NCBI RefSeq assembly: GCF_000204195.1
Contig: NZ_AFBG01000019.1
Span: forward strand, 434,001 to 498,000
DNA length: 64,000 nt
Origin: Acidovorax radicis N35
Lineage (GTDB): Bacteria > Pseudomonadota > Gammaproteobacteria > Burkholderiales > Burkholderiaceae_C
Direction of reading: 5' to 3'
A model generated the notes under the pieces. It had not been told where the DNA came from. It saw only the letters and a list, made by a program, of their open reading frames with translations, and searched no databases. Position 1 is the stretch's first letter. Every line of letters starts with the position of its first letter. Below, piece after piece: positions 19,594-30,064 of this stretch. Position numbers and translations under genes: made by a program.

Positions 19594-20865
19594 TACGCGG
19601 CCTCCGCGCATGAGGAGTTTGTTTTCATAGTCCACCCGCAGCACCACCGCGAGCGCCACCAGATTCATCAGGATCGCGGATCCCCCAAAACTCATCAGCG
19701 GGAGCGTGAGCCCCTTGGTCGGCAACGCGCCCAGGTTCACGCCCATGTTGATGAAGGCCTGAAAGCCGATCCAGATCGCCACGCCCTGCGCCACCAGCCC
19801 CGCGAACACGCGGTCCAGCGCGATGGCCTGGCGGCCAATGTGCATGATGCGGCGCGTCATCCACAGGAAGAGCACGATGAGGATGACCACGCCGACCAGG
19901 CCGAACTCCTCGCCAATCACCGCCAGCAGGAAGTCGGTGTGGGCCTCGGGCAGCCAGTGCAGCTTTTCCACGCTGCCGCCCAGGCCCACGCCAAAGATCT
20001 CGCCACGCCCGATGGCGATCAGCGAGTGGGAAAGCTGGTAGCCCTTGCCCAGGGCGTGCTCCTCGCTGAAGGGGTCGAGGTAGGCAAACACCCGTTCACG
20101 GCGCCAGGGCGAGCTGGCGATCATGACGCCGAAAGCGGCCACCAGAACCCCTGCGATCAGGAAGAACATCCGGGCGTTGACACCCCCCAGAAAAAGGATG
20201 CCCATGGCGATCACTGCCACCACCATGAAGGCACCCATGTCGGGTTCGGCCAGCAGCAGCACGCCCACGATGGCCACGGCGGCGCCCATGGGCAGCACGG
20301 CGCGGAAAAAGCGCTCCTTCACCTCCATCTTGCGCACCATGTAGTCGGCCGCATAGATGAGCACCGCGAACTTGGCCACCTCGGACGGCTGGAAACCGAT
20401 GGGCCCGATCGACAGCCAGCGCCGCGCGCCATTGACGACCTTGCCCACACCGGGGATCAGCACCGCAATCAACAGCAGCAGCGCCACCACGAAAAGCCAG
20501 GGCGCCATGCGCTCCCACAGCGCCATGGGCACCTGGAAGGCCAGCAGCGCCACGACAAAACCCACCACGAGGTACATCATGTGGCGGGTCAGGAAATGGG
20601 TCGACGCGTAATTGGCAAAACGCGGGTTGTCCGGCATGGCGATGGAGGCCGAATACACCATCACCAGACCCCAGGCCAGCAGCGCGACCACCACCCACAG
20701 CAAGGCCTGGTCGAAGCCCAGCACACTGGCCGGCGTGCTGGACGACTGGCGGTACTCCGTGCCGCCAACGCGCACGGGCAATACGTCCGCAGCCTTGCCA
20801 GGCAGGCCTCCAAACCAGCCGGTCACCCGCTGCAGCAACGTGGAATTGCGCACGTCGGCCGTCAT
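19591..20865 (-). CDS. ftsW: Peptidoglycan polymerase FtsW
   Basis: SEDS-family glycosyltransferase (424 aa) that polymerises septal glycan with FtsI. About ten hydrophobic segments are visible, with the conserved loops [15 protein letters not shown] and [17 protein letters not shown] and [17 protein letters not shown]. The C-terminal [18 protein letters not shown] is typical. The start at 20865 overlaps the murD stop. The C-terminus [11 protein letters not shown] is encoded by the first unit of the 84-bp tandem array. Confidence 0.98.
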   Translation of the reverse strand: MTADVRNSTLLQRVTGWFGGLPGKAADVLPVRVGGTEYRQSSSTPASVLGFDQALLWVVVALLAWGLVMVYSASIAMPDNPRFANYASTHFLTRHMMYLVVGFVVALLAFQVPMALWERMAPWLFVVALLLLIAVLIPGVGKVVNGARRWLSIGPIGFQPSEVAKFAVLIYAADYMVRKMEVKERFFRAVLPMGAAVAIVGVLLLAEPDMGAFMVVAVIAMGILFLGGVNARMFFLIAGVLVAAFGVMIASSPWRRERVFAYLDPFSEEHALGKGYQLSHSLIAIGRGEIFGVGLGGSVEKLHWLPEAHTDFLLAVIGEEFGLVGVVILIVLFLWMTRRIMHIGRQAIALDRVFAGLVAQGVAIWIGFQAFINMGVNLGALPTKGLTLPLMSFGGSAILMNLVALAVVLRVDYENKLLMRGGRV

Positions 20866-22871
20866 GCCATACCTTCCACGGACTGCCCGGCGTCGTCGGC
20901 CAAGGCGCGCACGGTGTCGCAGAACACCTGGGCGCGGTGCTCATAGCCCGTGAACATGTCAAAGCTGGCGCAGGCGGGCGACATCAGCACCGCATCGCCC
21001 GCATGGGCACGCTGCGAGGCCAGCGCCACCGCCTGGGGCAGTGTCTCGGCATCCAGCAGTGCCACGCCGCAGTCCTGGAGCGCGGCGCGGATCTGCGGCG
21101 CATCGCGCCCGATGAGCACCACGGCACGTGCATAGCGCGACACCGGCGCTGCGAGCGGCGAAAAGTCCTGCCCCTTGCCATCGCCGCCCAGGATGACCAC
21201 GATGCGGCGCTCTGCGCCCAGGCCGATGAGGGCCGCCACCGTGGCGCCCACGTTCGTGCCCTTGCTGTCGTCAAAGTATTCCACCCCGTGGATGACGGCC
21301 ACGGGCTCCACCCGGTGTGGCTCGCCCCGGTACTCGCGCAGGCCGTACAGCAGCGGGGCCAAGGTGCAGCCTGCAGCCGAGGCCAGGGCCAGTGCAGCCA
21401 GCGCGTTCACCGCGTTGTGGCGGCCCCGGATGCGCAGCGCATCGGCCGGCATCAGGCGCTGGATGTGCAGGTCCTCGGCCACTTCATTGCGGCCGCGCTT
21501 GCGGGTTTCATCCGCATCCATGGCACGCACCAGCCAGGGCATGCCACTGACGACCTCGATACCGAAGTCGCCGGGGCGCTGGGGCATGTCGGCACCAAAC
21601 GTCAGGTGCTCGCGCACCTGGGGCTTTTGCAGCTTGACCTTCACTGGAGGTGGAAGCATGCGCATGACCTCGGCATCTTCGCGGTTCAGGACCATGAGCC
21701 CTGTCTGGCCAAAGATGCGTGCCTTGGCCGCCGCGTAGGCGGCCATGTCGCCATGCCAGTCCAGGTGGTCCTGCGTGATGTTGAGCACGGTGGCCGCCGT
21801 GGGTTCAAAGCCCGTGACGCCATCGAGCTGGAAGCTCGACAGCTCCAGCACCCATACATCGGGCAGCGTGCCAGCGTCGATGTGGCCCGCCAGGGTATCA
21901 AGCAGCGTGGGGCCGATGTTGCCGGCCACGGCCACGCGTTGGCCCGAACGCTCCACCAGCTGGCCGGTGAGCGATGTGACCGTGGTCTTGCCATTGGTGC
22001 CCGTGATGGCCAGCACGGCCGGTGCGTAGCCGTGCGAAGCGTGCAGCGCGGCCAACGCCATGGAATACAAGCTCAACTCACCTCCAGCGCTTATCCCACA
22101 TGCGCTAGCAGCTACCAAAACAGGAGCAATTGTCTGGGGACTCAAACCCGGCGAGCGGTAGACCGCATGCAGGTCTTTGCCTTCGACCAGACTGGCATCA
22201 AAGGCACCCGCGACAAAACGCGCCTGGGGCAGCTCTTGCTGCAGCGTGGGCAACTGTGGCGGCGCGGCGCGGGTGTCGGCCACGGTGACATCGGCACCGC
22301 AACGCACACACCAGCGGGCCATGGCCAGGCCCGAGGCGCCCAGGCCCAGGATAAGGATGTTCTGGCCCTGCATCGGACGCATGCCTTCACCGGGCCGGCC
22401 CAGGGGCTGGACAGCTTCATCGGTCGCAACTGCCTCGGCGGTTTCTTCTTCGGCCTCATGCAGCGGGGCCGACGCAGCTTCAGGCGCGGCCACCTCGGCA
22501 AAAATCTGCGCCACAAAGTCAGCGGCGGCCTTTGCGGCAGACACGGCCGGGGGCTTTTCTGGGTCCCAGGCATTCGCCGCCGCGTTGCCTGCGCGTGCGC
22601 CTGTGGCGGGCCCGGGTGCCACCGCCGTGCCCTCGCTTGTGGCCGCAGGCTCCGTCATGTCGGTCGTGGCGTCCTGGGGCTCGAAGAAGGACTGTGCATC
22701 GGGAAGGGCAACGCCGGTCTCGTCAGGCACCACGTCCTCCATCGATCGCGCTGGTGGCATGTCCACATCCGGCCGCCCGGCAGGCGGCTCCCCACCCGCC
22801 GCCGCAACGGCAGGCTCTGCCACCGGGGGAGCGGGTGGCGCAGCGGGGATGAGGGGATCGTCCGGGTTCAT
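20862..22871 (-). CDS. murD: UDP-MurNAc-L-Ala--D-Glu ligase MurD with long N-terminal extension
   Basis: Mur ligase (669 aa) adding D-Glu. The enzyme proper starts near residue 164 ([20 protein letters not shown]) and contains the P-loop [14 protein letters not shown] and the closing [13 protein letters not shown]. In front is a 163-residue Ala/Pro/acidic low-complexity extension that I do not expect in the family. It is probably translated, because the ATG at 22871 overlaps the mraY stop (ATGA) and the frame is uninterrupted. An internal start at about 22382 (MRPMQG) could give a normal-sized enzyme. Residues about 247-264 ([17 protein letters not shown]) are encoded by a copy of repeat family A. 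Confidence 0.96.
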   Translation of the reverse strand: MNPDDPLIPAAPPAPPVAEPAVAAAGGEPPAGRPDVDMPPARSMEDVVPDETGVALPDAQSFFEPQDATTDMTEPAATSEGTAVAPGPATGARAGNAAANAWDPEKPPAVSAAKAAADFVAQIFAEVAAPEAASAPLHEAEEETAEAVATDEAVQPLGRPGEGMRPMQGQNILILGLGASGLAMARWCVRCGADVTVADTRAAPPQLPTLQQELPQARFVAGAFDASLVEGKDLHAVYRSPGLSPQTIAPVLVAASACGISAGGELSLYSMALAALHASHGYAPAVLAITGTNGKTTVTSLTGQLVERSGQRVAVAGNIGPTLLDTLAGHIDAGTLPDVWVLELSSFQLDGVTGFEPTAATVLNITQDHLDWHGDMAAYAAAKARIFGQTGLMVLNREDAEVMRMLPPPVKVKLQKPQVREHLTFGADMPQRPGDFGIEVVSGMPWLVRAMDADETRKRGRNEVAEDLHIQRLMPADALRIRGRHNAVNALAALALASAAGCTLAPLLYGLREYRGEPHRVEPVAVIHGVEYFDDSKGTNVGATVAALIGLGAERRIVVILGGDGKGQDFSPLAAPVSRYARAVVLIGRDAPQIRAALQDCGVALLDAETLPQAVALASQRAHAGDAVLMSPACASFDMFTGYEHRAQVFCDTVRALADDAGQSVEGMA
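22081..22132 (-). repeat. Palindromic repeat family A, copy inside murD
   Basis: Minus strand TTTTGGTAGCTGCTAGCGCA-TGTGG-GATAAGCGCTGGAGG, a clear family match in frame within the N-terminal domain of MurD. The encoded residues still resemble the Ala-rich helix expected at this point, so the copy may have overwritten rather than added sequence. Confidence 0.8.
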
Positions 22872-24046
22872 CGCAGTTTCAGCGTGGACAGGCCGACAAG
22901 GCACAGCAGCATGGTGATGATCCAGAAGCGCACGACCACCTGCGTTTCCTTCCAGCCGCTCTTTTCAAAGTGGTGGTGCAGCGGCGCCATCTTGAGCAGA
23001 CGGCGGCCTTCGCCGTAGCGTTTCTTGGTGAACTTGAACCAGGTCACCTGCAGCATCACCGACAGCGCCTCGACCACGAAGATGCCGCCCATGATGGCCA
23101 GCACGATTTCCTGGCGCACGATGATGGCGATGGTGCCCAGGGCCGCGCCCAGCGCCAGCGCCCCCACGTCGCCCATGAAGACCTGGGCGGGGTGCGCGTT
23201 GAACCACAGGAAGGCCAAGCCCGCGCCCGCCATGGCCGCGCAGAAGATCAGCAGCTCGCCCGAGCCGGGGATGTGCGGGAAGAACAGGTACTTGGAATAC
23301 ACCGAGCTGCCTGTGACATAGGCAAACACGCCCAGGGCCGAGCCCACCATCACCACCGGCATGATGGCCAGGCCATCGAGCCCGTCGGTCAGGTTCACGG
23401 CGTTGCTGGAGCCCACGATGACGAGGTAGGTGAGGATCACGAAGCCCAGCACGCCCAATGGGTAGCTCACTTCCTTGAAGAACGGCAATTGCAGGCCGGC
23501 CTTGGGCGGCAGGTCGAGCGAGAAACCCGACTGCACCCAGCCCACGAACAGCTCCCACACCTTGGCGTTGGAGCTCTCAGAGATGCTGAACACCAGGTAC
23601 AGCGCGGCAATCAGGCCGATGACCGATTGCCAGAAATACTTCTCGCGCGAACGCATGCCCTCGGGGTCCTTGTTGACCACCTTGCGCCAGTCGTCCACCC
23701 AGCCGATGGCACCAAAGCCCAGCGTGACGATGAGCACGATCCACACGAATCGGTTGGACAGGTCAAACCACAGCAGCGTCGAAATCGCAATCGACAGCAG
23801 GATCAGCACGCCGCCCATGGTGGGCGTGCCGCTCTTGGACAGGTGCGATTGCATGGCGTAGCCACGGATCGGCTGTCCGATCTTGAGCGAGGTGAGCACA
23901 CGGATCACCTTGGGGCCTGCGATCAGGCCAATGAGCAACGCCGTCATCGCCGCCATCACCGCACGGAAGGTGAGGTACTGGAACACGCGGAAGAAGCCGA
24001 ACTCGGGCGACAGGCCCTGCAGCCATTGCGACAGCATCAGCAGCAT
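22868..24046 (-). CDS. mraY: Phospho-MurNAc-pentapeptide transferase MraY
   Basis: Polytopic membrane enzyme (392 aa) making lipid I from UDP-MurNAc-pentapeptide and undecaprenyl phosphate. Conserved loops visible are [52 protein letters not shown] and the C-terminal [12 protein letters not shown]. Length and order are normal. It is 48 bp downstream of murF and coupled to murD by ATGA. Confidence 0.99.
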   Translation of the reverse strand: MLLMLSQWLQGLSPEFGFFRVFQYLTFRAVMAAMTALLIGLIAGPKVIRVLTSLKIGQPIRGYAMQSHLSKSGTPTMGGVLILLSIAISTLLWFDLSNRFVWIVLIVTLGFGAIGWVDDWRKVVNKDPEGMRSREKYFWQSVIGLIAALYLVFSISESSNAKVWELFVGWVQSGFSLDLPPKAGLQLPFFKEVSYPLGVLGFVILTYLVIVGSSNAVNLTDGLDGLAIMPVVMVGSALGVFAYVTGSSVYSKYLFFPHIPGSGELLIFCAAMAGAGLAFLWFNAHPAQVFMGDVGALALGAALGTIAIIVRQEIVLAIMGGIFVVEALSVMLQVTWFKFTKKRYGEGRRLLKMAPLHHHFEKSGWKETQVVVRFWIITMLLCLVGLSTLKLR

Positions 24047-24094
24047 GAGGCCTCCCCGGCTTGCCCAACCTGCGATGTCGCCGCGCGAGCGATC

Positions 24095-25558
24095 TCAATG
24101 TGTTGCGCCATGGTGTCCCTCCAGTGCCCGGTTCTGCTTTTGTTGTTGTTCTTGCGGCTGCGCTGCGGCGGTCGCTGTGGCGGAAATGGCCTCCACCACC
24201 TGTTCCATCTTCATGAATCGAGACCCTTTGACCAGCACACTGCCCACGGTGGACAGGGCATCGCGCACGGCCGTCAGCAGCGCGCTCATATCGTTGAAAT
24301 GCCGGGCACCGCCGTAGGCCGTGGCGGCATGCACCGACTGCGTGCCGAGCGCGAACAGCAGGGGGATGCCCGCAGCACGGGCATGGGCACCCGCCTCGGC
24401 GTGAAACTGCGGGCCCTGATCGCCCACCTCGCCCATGTCGCCCAGCACCAGCAGTTGCGGGCCGGGCAGCTCGGCCAGCACGTCGATGGCGGCACGCATG
24501 GAGTCGGGGTTGGCGTTGTAGGTGTCGTCCACCACGGTGATCTCCCGGCCAGCGCTGTGCACGCTGAAAGCACGCGAGCGGCCCTTGACCGGCACAAAAT
24601 CGTTCAGCCCTTGCGCAATGGCGGCCAGGGGCGCGCCCGCTGCCAGCGTACAGGCCGCAGCCGCCAGTGCGTTGGTCACGTTGTGGCGCCCTGCAATATG
24701 CAGGTGGGTGGCCACTTCGCCTTGTGGCGTGGCCAGCGTCACCGCCCAGGCGCCCTGGCCCCACGCAGCCTGTGCGCAGGCCACATCGCCGCCATCGCCA
24801 AAGGTGACGGTGCGGCGCCCCGCTCCCAGCGAGCGCCAGAGGCCCGTGTAGGCATCGCCCACTGGGAACACGGCCACGCCGTCGGCGGGAAGGCTGGCAA
24901 ACACCGAGCCGTTCTCGCGGGCCACAGCTTCCACCGTGTGCATGAACTCCAGGTGCTCGCGCTGTGCGTTGTTGACCAGCGCCACCGTGGGCTGCGCCAT
25001 GGCAGCCAGCAGGGCGATCTCGCCTGGGTGGTTCATACCCATTTCGATCACGGCGGCGGCATGGCTGGCGCGCAGGCGCAGCAGCATCAGCGGCACACCG
25101 ATGTCGTTGTTGAAATTGCCCTGCGTGGCAAAGGCAGCTTCGCCCTTCCAGGCGCGCAGGATGGACGCGATCATCTGCGTCACCGTGGTCTTGCCATTGC
25201 TGCCGGTCACGCCGATCAACGGAAGACCCAACTGCGCACGCCACCCCGCAGCCAGCGCGCCCAACGCTGCGAGGCTGTCTGGCACCTCAATGCCCGGCAG
25301 GCCTGCGGCTTCAAGGCCACCGTGGGCGATGGCAGCGGCTGCGCCACCGGAGCGGGCGTCGGACAGGAAAGCGTTGGCGTCAAAACGCTCGCCCTTGAGC
25401 GCCACAAAAAGATCCCCCGCCTGCAGCGTCCGCGTGTCGGTATGCACACGCACCAGCGGCGTGGCGCCATCCCCCACCAAGCGTGCCGAAGGAATGCGCG
25501 AGGCAAGCAGCGCAAACGCTTGCTGCAAGGTCATCATCACACCTGGGGTGGCGGTCAT
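24095..25558 (-). CDS. murF: UDP-MurNAc-tripeptide--D-Ala-D-Ala ligase MurF
   Basis: Mur ligase (487 aa) adding the D-Ala-D-Ala dipeptide supplied by Ddl. Motifs visible are the P-loop GVTGSNGKTTVTQMI, the carboxy-lysine region VIEMGMNHPGEI and the C-terminal DDTYNANPDSM. The start at 25558 overlaps the murE stop (ATGA). A second ATG pair seven codons in (MMTLQQAF) is an alternative start. The Gln-rich tail (about 465-487) is probably disordered. Confidence 0.97.
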   Translation of the reverse strand: MTATPGVMMTLQQAFALLASRIPSARLVGDGATPLVRVHTDTRTLQAGDLFVALKGERFDANAFLSDARSGGAAAAIAHGGLEAAGLPGIEVPDSLAALGALAAGWRAQLGLPLIGVTGSNGKTTVTQMIASILRAWKGEAAFATQGNFNNDIGVPLMLLRLRASHAAAVIEMGMNHPGEIALLAAMAQPTVALVNNAQREHLEFMHTVEAVARENGSVFASLPADGVAVFPVGDAYTGLWRSLGAGRRTVTFGDGGDVACAQAAWGQGAWAVTLATPQGEVATHLHIAGRHNVTNALAAAACTLAAGAPLAAIAQGLNDFVPVKGRSRAFSVHSAGREITVVDDTYNANPDSMRAAIDVLAELPGPQLLVLGDMGEVGDQGPQFHAEAGAHARAAGIPLLFALGTQSVHAATAYGGARHFNDMSALLTAVRDALSTVGSVLVKGSRFMKMEQVVEAISATATAAAQPQEQQQKQNRALEGHHGATH

Positions 25559-27063
25559 GTGCGGGCTCCTCGGGCCTGCAACGCGCCCTGCGCGTGGGCC
25601 ATGTCGGAGAACGGCAGGCGCACACCAGCCGTCTCCTGGGTGTCTTCGTGGCCCTTGCCGGCGATCAGCACCACATCGGCGGGCGCAGCCTCGGCCACGA
25701 CCAAGGCAATGGCGGCGGCACGGTCGGGTTCGGCGCGCACCACGCTGCTGGCGATGGTGCCTTGCAAAATCTGGTGCAGGATGGCCGCGGGGTCTTCGCT
25801 GCGCGGGTTGTCGCTGGTCACCACCACACGGTCGGCCTGGTGCTGCGCCACAGCGCCCATCAGCGGGCGCTTGCCTGCATCGCGGTCACCACCGCAGCCG
25901 AACACACACCACAGCTCGCCGCCACGTTCCTGCGCGATCGGGCGCAGGGCCTGCAACGCCTTCTCCAGTGCGTCGGGCGTGTGCGCGTAGTCCACCGCCA
26001 CCAGGGGTTGGCCAGGGCTGTGGATCTGCTCCATACGGCCCGGCACGGGTGTGAGCTGGGCGCAGGCATACAGCGCGTGCTGGAGCGGCACGCCCAGCGC
26101 ACGCAACCCGGCCAGCACACCCAGCAGGTTGGAGACGTTGTACTGCCCGATCACGCGCGTCTGCAGCACATGCGTGTGCACGCCTTCGGCCACCGTGAAG
26201 CGCAGCCCACCGTCCCCCATGCAGATGTCGCGCGCCGCCAGGCGGGCCGGGCCGGTGATGGAAACACTCCACAGGTCCAGCGGACGGTCCGCCAGCGTGG
26301 CATGCAACTCCGCGCCGCGCGCATCGTCGATGTTGACCACGGCAGCCTGCAGGCCAGGCCAGTCGAAGAGCATGCTCTTGGCCTGCCAGTAGGCCGCCAT
26401 GCCGGAGTGGTAGTCCAGATGGTCCTGCGTGAAGTTGGTGAACAACGCGACACGGATGCGCGTGCCCGCCATGCGGTGCTCGGCCAAGCCAATGGACGAG
26501 GCCTCAATGGCGCAGGCCGTGCGGCCGGCATCGGTGAACTGCTGGAACGCACGCTGCAGCCGCACCGGGTCGGGCGTGGTCATGCCCGTGCTGGTGAGTG
26601 CGGGCGGTGTCCCCATCCCCAAAGTGCCTACCAGCGCACATCCACCTTGCGGAATAAGCTCATTTTCTGATAGCACATTAAGTGCCTCGGCCAGCCACCA
26701 GCTCGTGCTGGTCTTGCCATTGGTACCCGTCACGGCCAACACATCCAGATGCTGCGTGGGTTGCTCGAACCAGTCGGCCGCAATGGGGCCGGTGGCGGCT
26801 TTCAGGCCATGGAGCGCCGCCACAGGCAAGCCTTCAAGCACAAACGCGTCGGCGCCCTCGTGCTCCACCAGGCAAGCCACAGCCCCCCGCGCAAACGCAT
26901 CGCCGACGTGCGCGCGGCCGTCGGTGGCAGCACCCGGCCAGGCGATGAAACCATCGCCGGGGCGAATCTGGCGGCTGTCGGTCTGCAGCGTGCCGGTCAC
27001 CCGTTCGCGCAGCCAGGTCACGGCGTCGCGCACCGAGGCGAGCAAAGGCAATGCCGTTGTCAT
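25555..27063 (-). CDS. murE: UDP-MurNAc-L-Ala-D-Glu--meso-diaminopimelate ligase MurE
   Basis: Mur ligase (502 aa) adding the third stem residue. The P-loop is VTGTNGKTSTSWW. The meso-DAP specificity signature appears as SDNPRSEDPAAIL, matching the DNPR motif. The start MTTALPLLASVRDAV at 27063 overlaps the ftsI stop (ATGA). Residues about 127-144 (SENELIPQGGCALVGT) fall in a diverged copy of repeat family A. Confidence 0.98.
   Translation of the reverse strand: MTTALPLLASVRDAVTWLRERVTGTLQTDSRQIRPGDGFIAWPGAATDGRAHVGDAFARGAVACLVEHEGADAFVLEGLPVAALHGLKAATGPIAADWFEQPTQHLDVLAVTGTNGKTSTSWWLAEALNVLSENELIPQGGCALVGTLGMGTPPALTSTGMTTPDPVRLQRAFQQFTDAGRTACAIEASSIGLAEHRMAGTRIRVALFTNFTQDHLDYHSGMAAYWQAKSMLFDWPGLQAAVVNIDDARGAELHATLADRPLDLWSVSITGPARLAARDICMGDGGLRFTVAEGVHTHVLQTRVIGQYNVSNLLGVLAGLRALGVPLQHALYACAQLTPVPGRMEQIHSPGQPLVAVDYAHTPDALEKALQALRPIAQERGGELWCVFGCGGDRDAGKRPLMGAVAQHQADRVVVTSDNPRSEDPAAILHQILQGTIASSVVRAEPDRAAAIALVVAEAAPADVVLIAGKGHEDTQETAGVRLPFSDMAHAQGALQARGART
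26633..26688 (-). repeat. Palindromic repeat family A, diverged copy inside murE
   Basis: Minus strand GTGCTATCAGAAAATGAGCT, then CCGCAAGGTGGATGTGCGCT and GTAGGCAC. The left flank (GCTATCA-AAAATGAGCT) and the spacing to GGTGGATGTGCGCT match the family. This is the weakest full-length match. Confidence 0.55.
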
Positions 27064-28805
27064 AGCGATTCCTCCACCTCTTTGGCCACAATTTGCGGCT
27101 TGACCGCCATGTCCGGCTGCACGCCCATCATTCGCAAGGTCTGTTGCACGACTTCGCTGAACACCGGAGCAGCCACCGCGCCACCGTAATACACCCCGTT
27201 GTTGGGCTCGTCGATCATCACGGCCACGATGATGCGCGGCTTGTCGATGGGTGCCATGCCCGTGAACCATGCGCGGTATTTACCCGAGGCGTAGCTCTTG
27301 CCCACCTGCTTGCGCGCGGTGCCGGACTTGCCGCCCACCGAGTAGCCCAGCGTCTGCGCCTTCTGGCCCGTACCGCCCGGGCCTGCGGCCATCTGCAGCA
27401 TCTTGCGCACCTGGTCGGCCGTGCGCTCCGAAAACACGGGCACGCCCACTGCGGGCTCCGCGGTCTTGAGCATCGTGGCCGGAATCACCCGGCCGCCATT
27501 GGCAAACACCGTGTACGACCGCGCCATCTGGAACAGGCTGGCCGACAGGCCATAGCCGTAGGACATGGTGGCCTGCTCCACCGGGCGCCAGGTCTTGTAC
27601 GGGCGCAATCGGCCGGTGACCACGCCGGGGAAATGCAGCTGCGGCTTCTGTCCGAAACCCGCAGCCGAGAAGGTTTCCCACATCTCGCGCGCAGGCATCT
27701 GCATGGCGATCTTGGTGGTGCCCACGTTGCTGGATTTCTGGATCACACCTTCCACCGTCAGCACCCCATGGTTGCTCGTGTCGGAGATGGTGGAGCCCGT
27801 GATGTTGATACGGCCAGGGTTCGTGTCCACGATGGTGTCCGGGCGCACGCGGCCCGTCTCCAGCGCCAGGCCGATGGTGAACGGCTTCATGGTGGAACCG
27901 GGCTCGAACACGTCGGTCAACGCGCGGTTGCGCAGTTGTTCGCCGGTCAGGTTCTGGCGTTTGTCGGGCACATAGCTCGGGTAGTTGGCCAGCGCCAACA
28001 GCTCGCCCGTGTGCGCATCAAGCACCACCACACTGCCCGCCTTGGCCTTGTGCGCAGCCACCTGGTCGCGCAGCTTCTGGTAGGCAAAAAACTGCACCTT
28101 GCTGTCGATGGAAAGCTGCATGTCCTTGCCATCCACGGGTGGCACGGTTTCCCCCACACCTTCGACCACCCGGCCCAGGCGGTCCTTGATCACACGGCGC
28201 GAGCCCGGCTTTCCTGCCAGATCCTTGTCGAAGGCCAGCTCCATGCCCTCCTGGCCATGGTCTTCCACGTTGGTGAATCCCACCACGTGCGCCGCCGCCT
28301 CACCCTCGGGGTACTGGCGCTTGTATTCCTTGCGCTGGTAGATGCCCTTGATGTCCAGGGCCGCAATCTGCTGGCCCACATCCCAGTCGAGCTGGCGCTT
28401 GATCCAGACAAAGGTCTTGTCCTCATCGGCCAGCTTTTTCTGCAGCTCCGCCTGGGGCATGTCGAGCAGCTTGGCCAGCTGCTTGAGCTTGGCGCGCACT
28501 TCTGGCTTGTCCTGGTCCACGTCTTCCGGAATGGCCCAGATGCTGGAGGCCGGCACGCTGGATGCGAGGATCAACCCATTGCGGTCCACAATCTTGCCGC
28601 GGTTTGCGGGCAGCTCCAGCGTGCGCGCAAAACGCACTTCACCCTGGCGCTGAAAGAATGCGTTGCCAAACACTTGCACATAGGCGGCGCGCCCCGCAAG
28701 CCCCAGAAAGCCCAACGCAATCACGGCCACGATGAACTTGCTGCGCCAGACTGGCGTCTTGCTGGCCAGCAGCGGGCTGGAGGTGTAGAGCACACTGCGG
28801 CTCAT
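27060..28805 (-). CDS. ftsI: Septal transpeptidase FtsI (PBP3)
   Basis: Class B penicillin-binding protein (581 aa) cross-linking septal peptidoglycan with FtsW. One N-terminal membrane helix lies at about 24-45. A PBP dimerisation/pedestal domain follows (RGKIVDRNG-type start at about 72). The transpeptidase has the active-site STMK near residue 304, SSN in QKSSNVGTTK, and KSG in VGGKSGTARK near 491. It is coupled to ftsL upstream and murE downstream by ATGA overlaps. Confidence 0.99.
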   Translation of the reverse strand: MSRSVLYTSSPLLASKTPVWRSKFIVAVIALGFLGLAGRAAYVQVFGNAFFQRQGEVRFARTLELPANRGKIVDRNGLILASSVPASSIWAIPEDVDQDKPEVRAKLKQLAKLLDMPQAELQKKLADEDKTFVWIKRQLDWDVGQQIAALDIKGIYQRKEYKRQYPEGEAAAHVVGFTNVEDHGQEGMELAFDKDLAGKPGSRRVIKDRLGRVVEGVGETVPPVDGKDMQLSIDSKVQFFAYQKLRDQVAAHKAKAGSVVVLDAHTGELLALANYPSYVPDKRQNLTGEQLRNRALTDVFEPGSTMKPFTIGLALETGRVRPDTIVDTNPGRINITGSTISDTSNHGVLTVEGVIQKSSNVGTTKIAMQMPAREMWETFSAAGFGQKPQLHFPGVVTGRLRPYKTWRPVEQATMSYGYGLSASLFQMARSYTVFANGGRVIPATMLKTAEPAVGVPVFSERTADQVRKMLQMAAGPGGTGQKAQTLGYSVGGKSGTARKQVGKSYASGKYRAWFTGMAPIDKPRIIVAVMIDEPNNGVYYGGAVAAPVFSEVVQQTLRMMGVQPDMAVKPQIVAKEVEESL

Positions 28806-29128
28806 GGCTGCGCCCCCTCGGACCGGGGCGGAACACCGCTGGCAGCCGCTGCGGCCGCCTCCCCCTGTGGGTCAGACACATACTGCGTGATGGCCGGCGT
28901 GGCCGTGCGCATGTTGAGTTGAGCGCGGGCGATCTTCTCCACCCGCAGTGGCGTGGCCTGCGCGCGCTTTTCCACCTGCAGGCGCTGGTGCTCGGTCTCC
29001 AGGCGGCGGGCCTCGGCAATGGCACGGTCCAGCTCGGTGAACAGGCGGCGCGACTCGTACTGGGTGTGAACCAGATAGATCGCGCTGGCCAGTACCGCCA
29101 GCAGCAGGACCACGTTGAGCCGCGTCAT
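28802..29128 (-). CDS. ftsL: Cell division protein FtsL
   Basis: Small bitopic divisome protein (108 aa). A membrane helix at residues about 5-22 (VVLLLAVLASAIYLVHTQY) is followed by a periplasmic coiled coil (about 24-62) with the leucine spacing that pairs with FtsB, and a low-complexity Ala-rich tail. It sits between rsmH (1-bp gap) and ftsI (ATGA overlap), the invariant position of ftsL. Confidence 0.96.
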   Translation of the reverse strand: MTRLNVVLLLAVLASAIYLVHTQYESRRLFTELDRAIAEARRLETEHQRLQVEKRAQATPLRVEKIARAQLNMRTATPAITQYVSDPQGEAAAAAASGVPPRSEGAQP

Positions 29129-29129
29129 G

Positions 29130-30056
29130 TCAGACCACCGCCGTGCGCTCAGCCACGCGCATGATCGCGCTGCGCGAGCGGGGGTTGCCGGCCACCTCGG
29201 TGGCGCTGGGCTTGATGCGGTCCAGCGCCACCAGTTTCATGGCCTGGGGGGCGGCAAAGGGCGCGCGGCGGTCGTAGACCTCCTTGGAGTGTTTGGCGAT
29301 GAACTGCTTGACGATGCGGTCTTCCAGCGAATGAAAGCTGATCACCACTAGGCGCCCGCCCGGCTGCAGCACCGAGAGGCTGGCCTCTAGCGCCTGTTGC
29401 AGCTCTTCAAGCTCGGCGTTGATGAAAATCCGAAGAGCTTGAAATGTGCGCGTTGCAGGGTTCTGGCCCGGCTCGCGGGTTTTGACCGTGCCAGCCACGA
29501 GATCGGCCAGTTCTGAGGTGGTTGAAAGAGGACCCCGTTCTTCGCGCCGAGCAACAATCGCCTTTGCAATGGGGCCAGCAAACCGTTCTTCACCGTAGTC
29601 ACGTATCACCTCCGCAATCTGACCGACTTCGGCCGTGGCCAACCAATCGGCCACGCTTTCGCCGCGCGTGGTGTCCATGCGCATGTCCAGCGGGCCGTCA
29701 AAACGGAAACTGAAGCCCCGCTCGGGGCTGTCGATCTGGGGCGAGCTCACCCCCAGGTCCATCAACACGCCAGCGGCGCTGCCAGCAGGCAGATCGGCCA
29801 AATGGCGAAAACCTTCGTGCCGAATGGAAAAACGCGCATCGGTGATGCGCGTTGCTTCGGCGATGGCTTCGGGGTCCTTGTCGAAGGCCACAAGGCGCCC
29901 CTGTGGCCCCAGCCTGAGCAGGATGAGACGAGAGTGCCCGCCACGGCCAAACGTCGCATCGACCCAGGTGCCTGCAGGCTCAGGGCCTGCGCCGCCCAGG
30001 AGAGAGTCCACAGCCTCGTTGAGCAGGACGGTGGTGTGTTGCAAGGAAGATGTCAC
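29130..30056 (-). CDS. rsmH: 16S rRNA m4C1402 methyltransferase RsmH
   Basis: SAM-dependent methyltransferase (308 aa), formerly MraW. I take the GTG at 30056 ([16 protein letters not shown]) because [10 protein letters not shown] is the family N-terminus and the GTG lies 8 bp after the mraZ stop with AAGGCGCACC between. The SAM-binding motif is [14 protein letters not shown], and [11 protein letters not shown] and [13 protein letters not shown] are diagnostic. Confidence 0.98.
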   Translation of the reverse strand: MTSSLQHTTVLLNEAVDSLLGGAGPEPAGTWVDATFGRGGHSRLILLRLGPQGRLVAFDKDPEAIAEATRITDARFSIRHEGFRHLADLPAGSAAGVLMDLGVSSPQIDSPERGFSFRFDGPLDMRMDTTRGESVADWLATAEVGQIAEVIRDYGEERFAGPIAKAIVARREERGPLSTTSELADLVAGTVKTREPGQNPATRTFQALRIFINAELEELQQALEASLSVLQPGGRLVVISFHSLEDRIVKQFIAKHSKEVYDRRAPFAAPQAMKLVALDRIKPSATEVAGNPRSRSAIMRVAERTAVV

Positions 30057-30064
30057 GGTGCGCC

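Noticed and set aside
19344..19628. Extended MurG with a 95-residue N-terminal repeat region as the main product
   Set aside because: The family N-terminus [20 protein letters not shown] has its own start; the extension arises from tandem duplication. Kept as a possibility in the findings, not as the annotation.
22970..25990. A 1006-codon open frame on the plus strand across mraY and murF
   Set aside because: His/Arg/Gln-rich composition typical of the antisense of high-GC genes; the minus strand carries intact, recognisable mraY, murF and murE.
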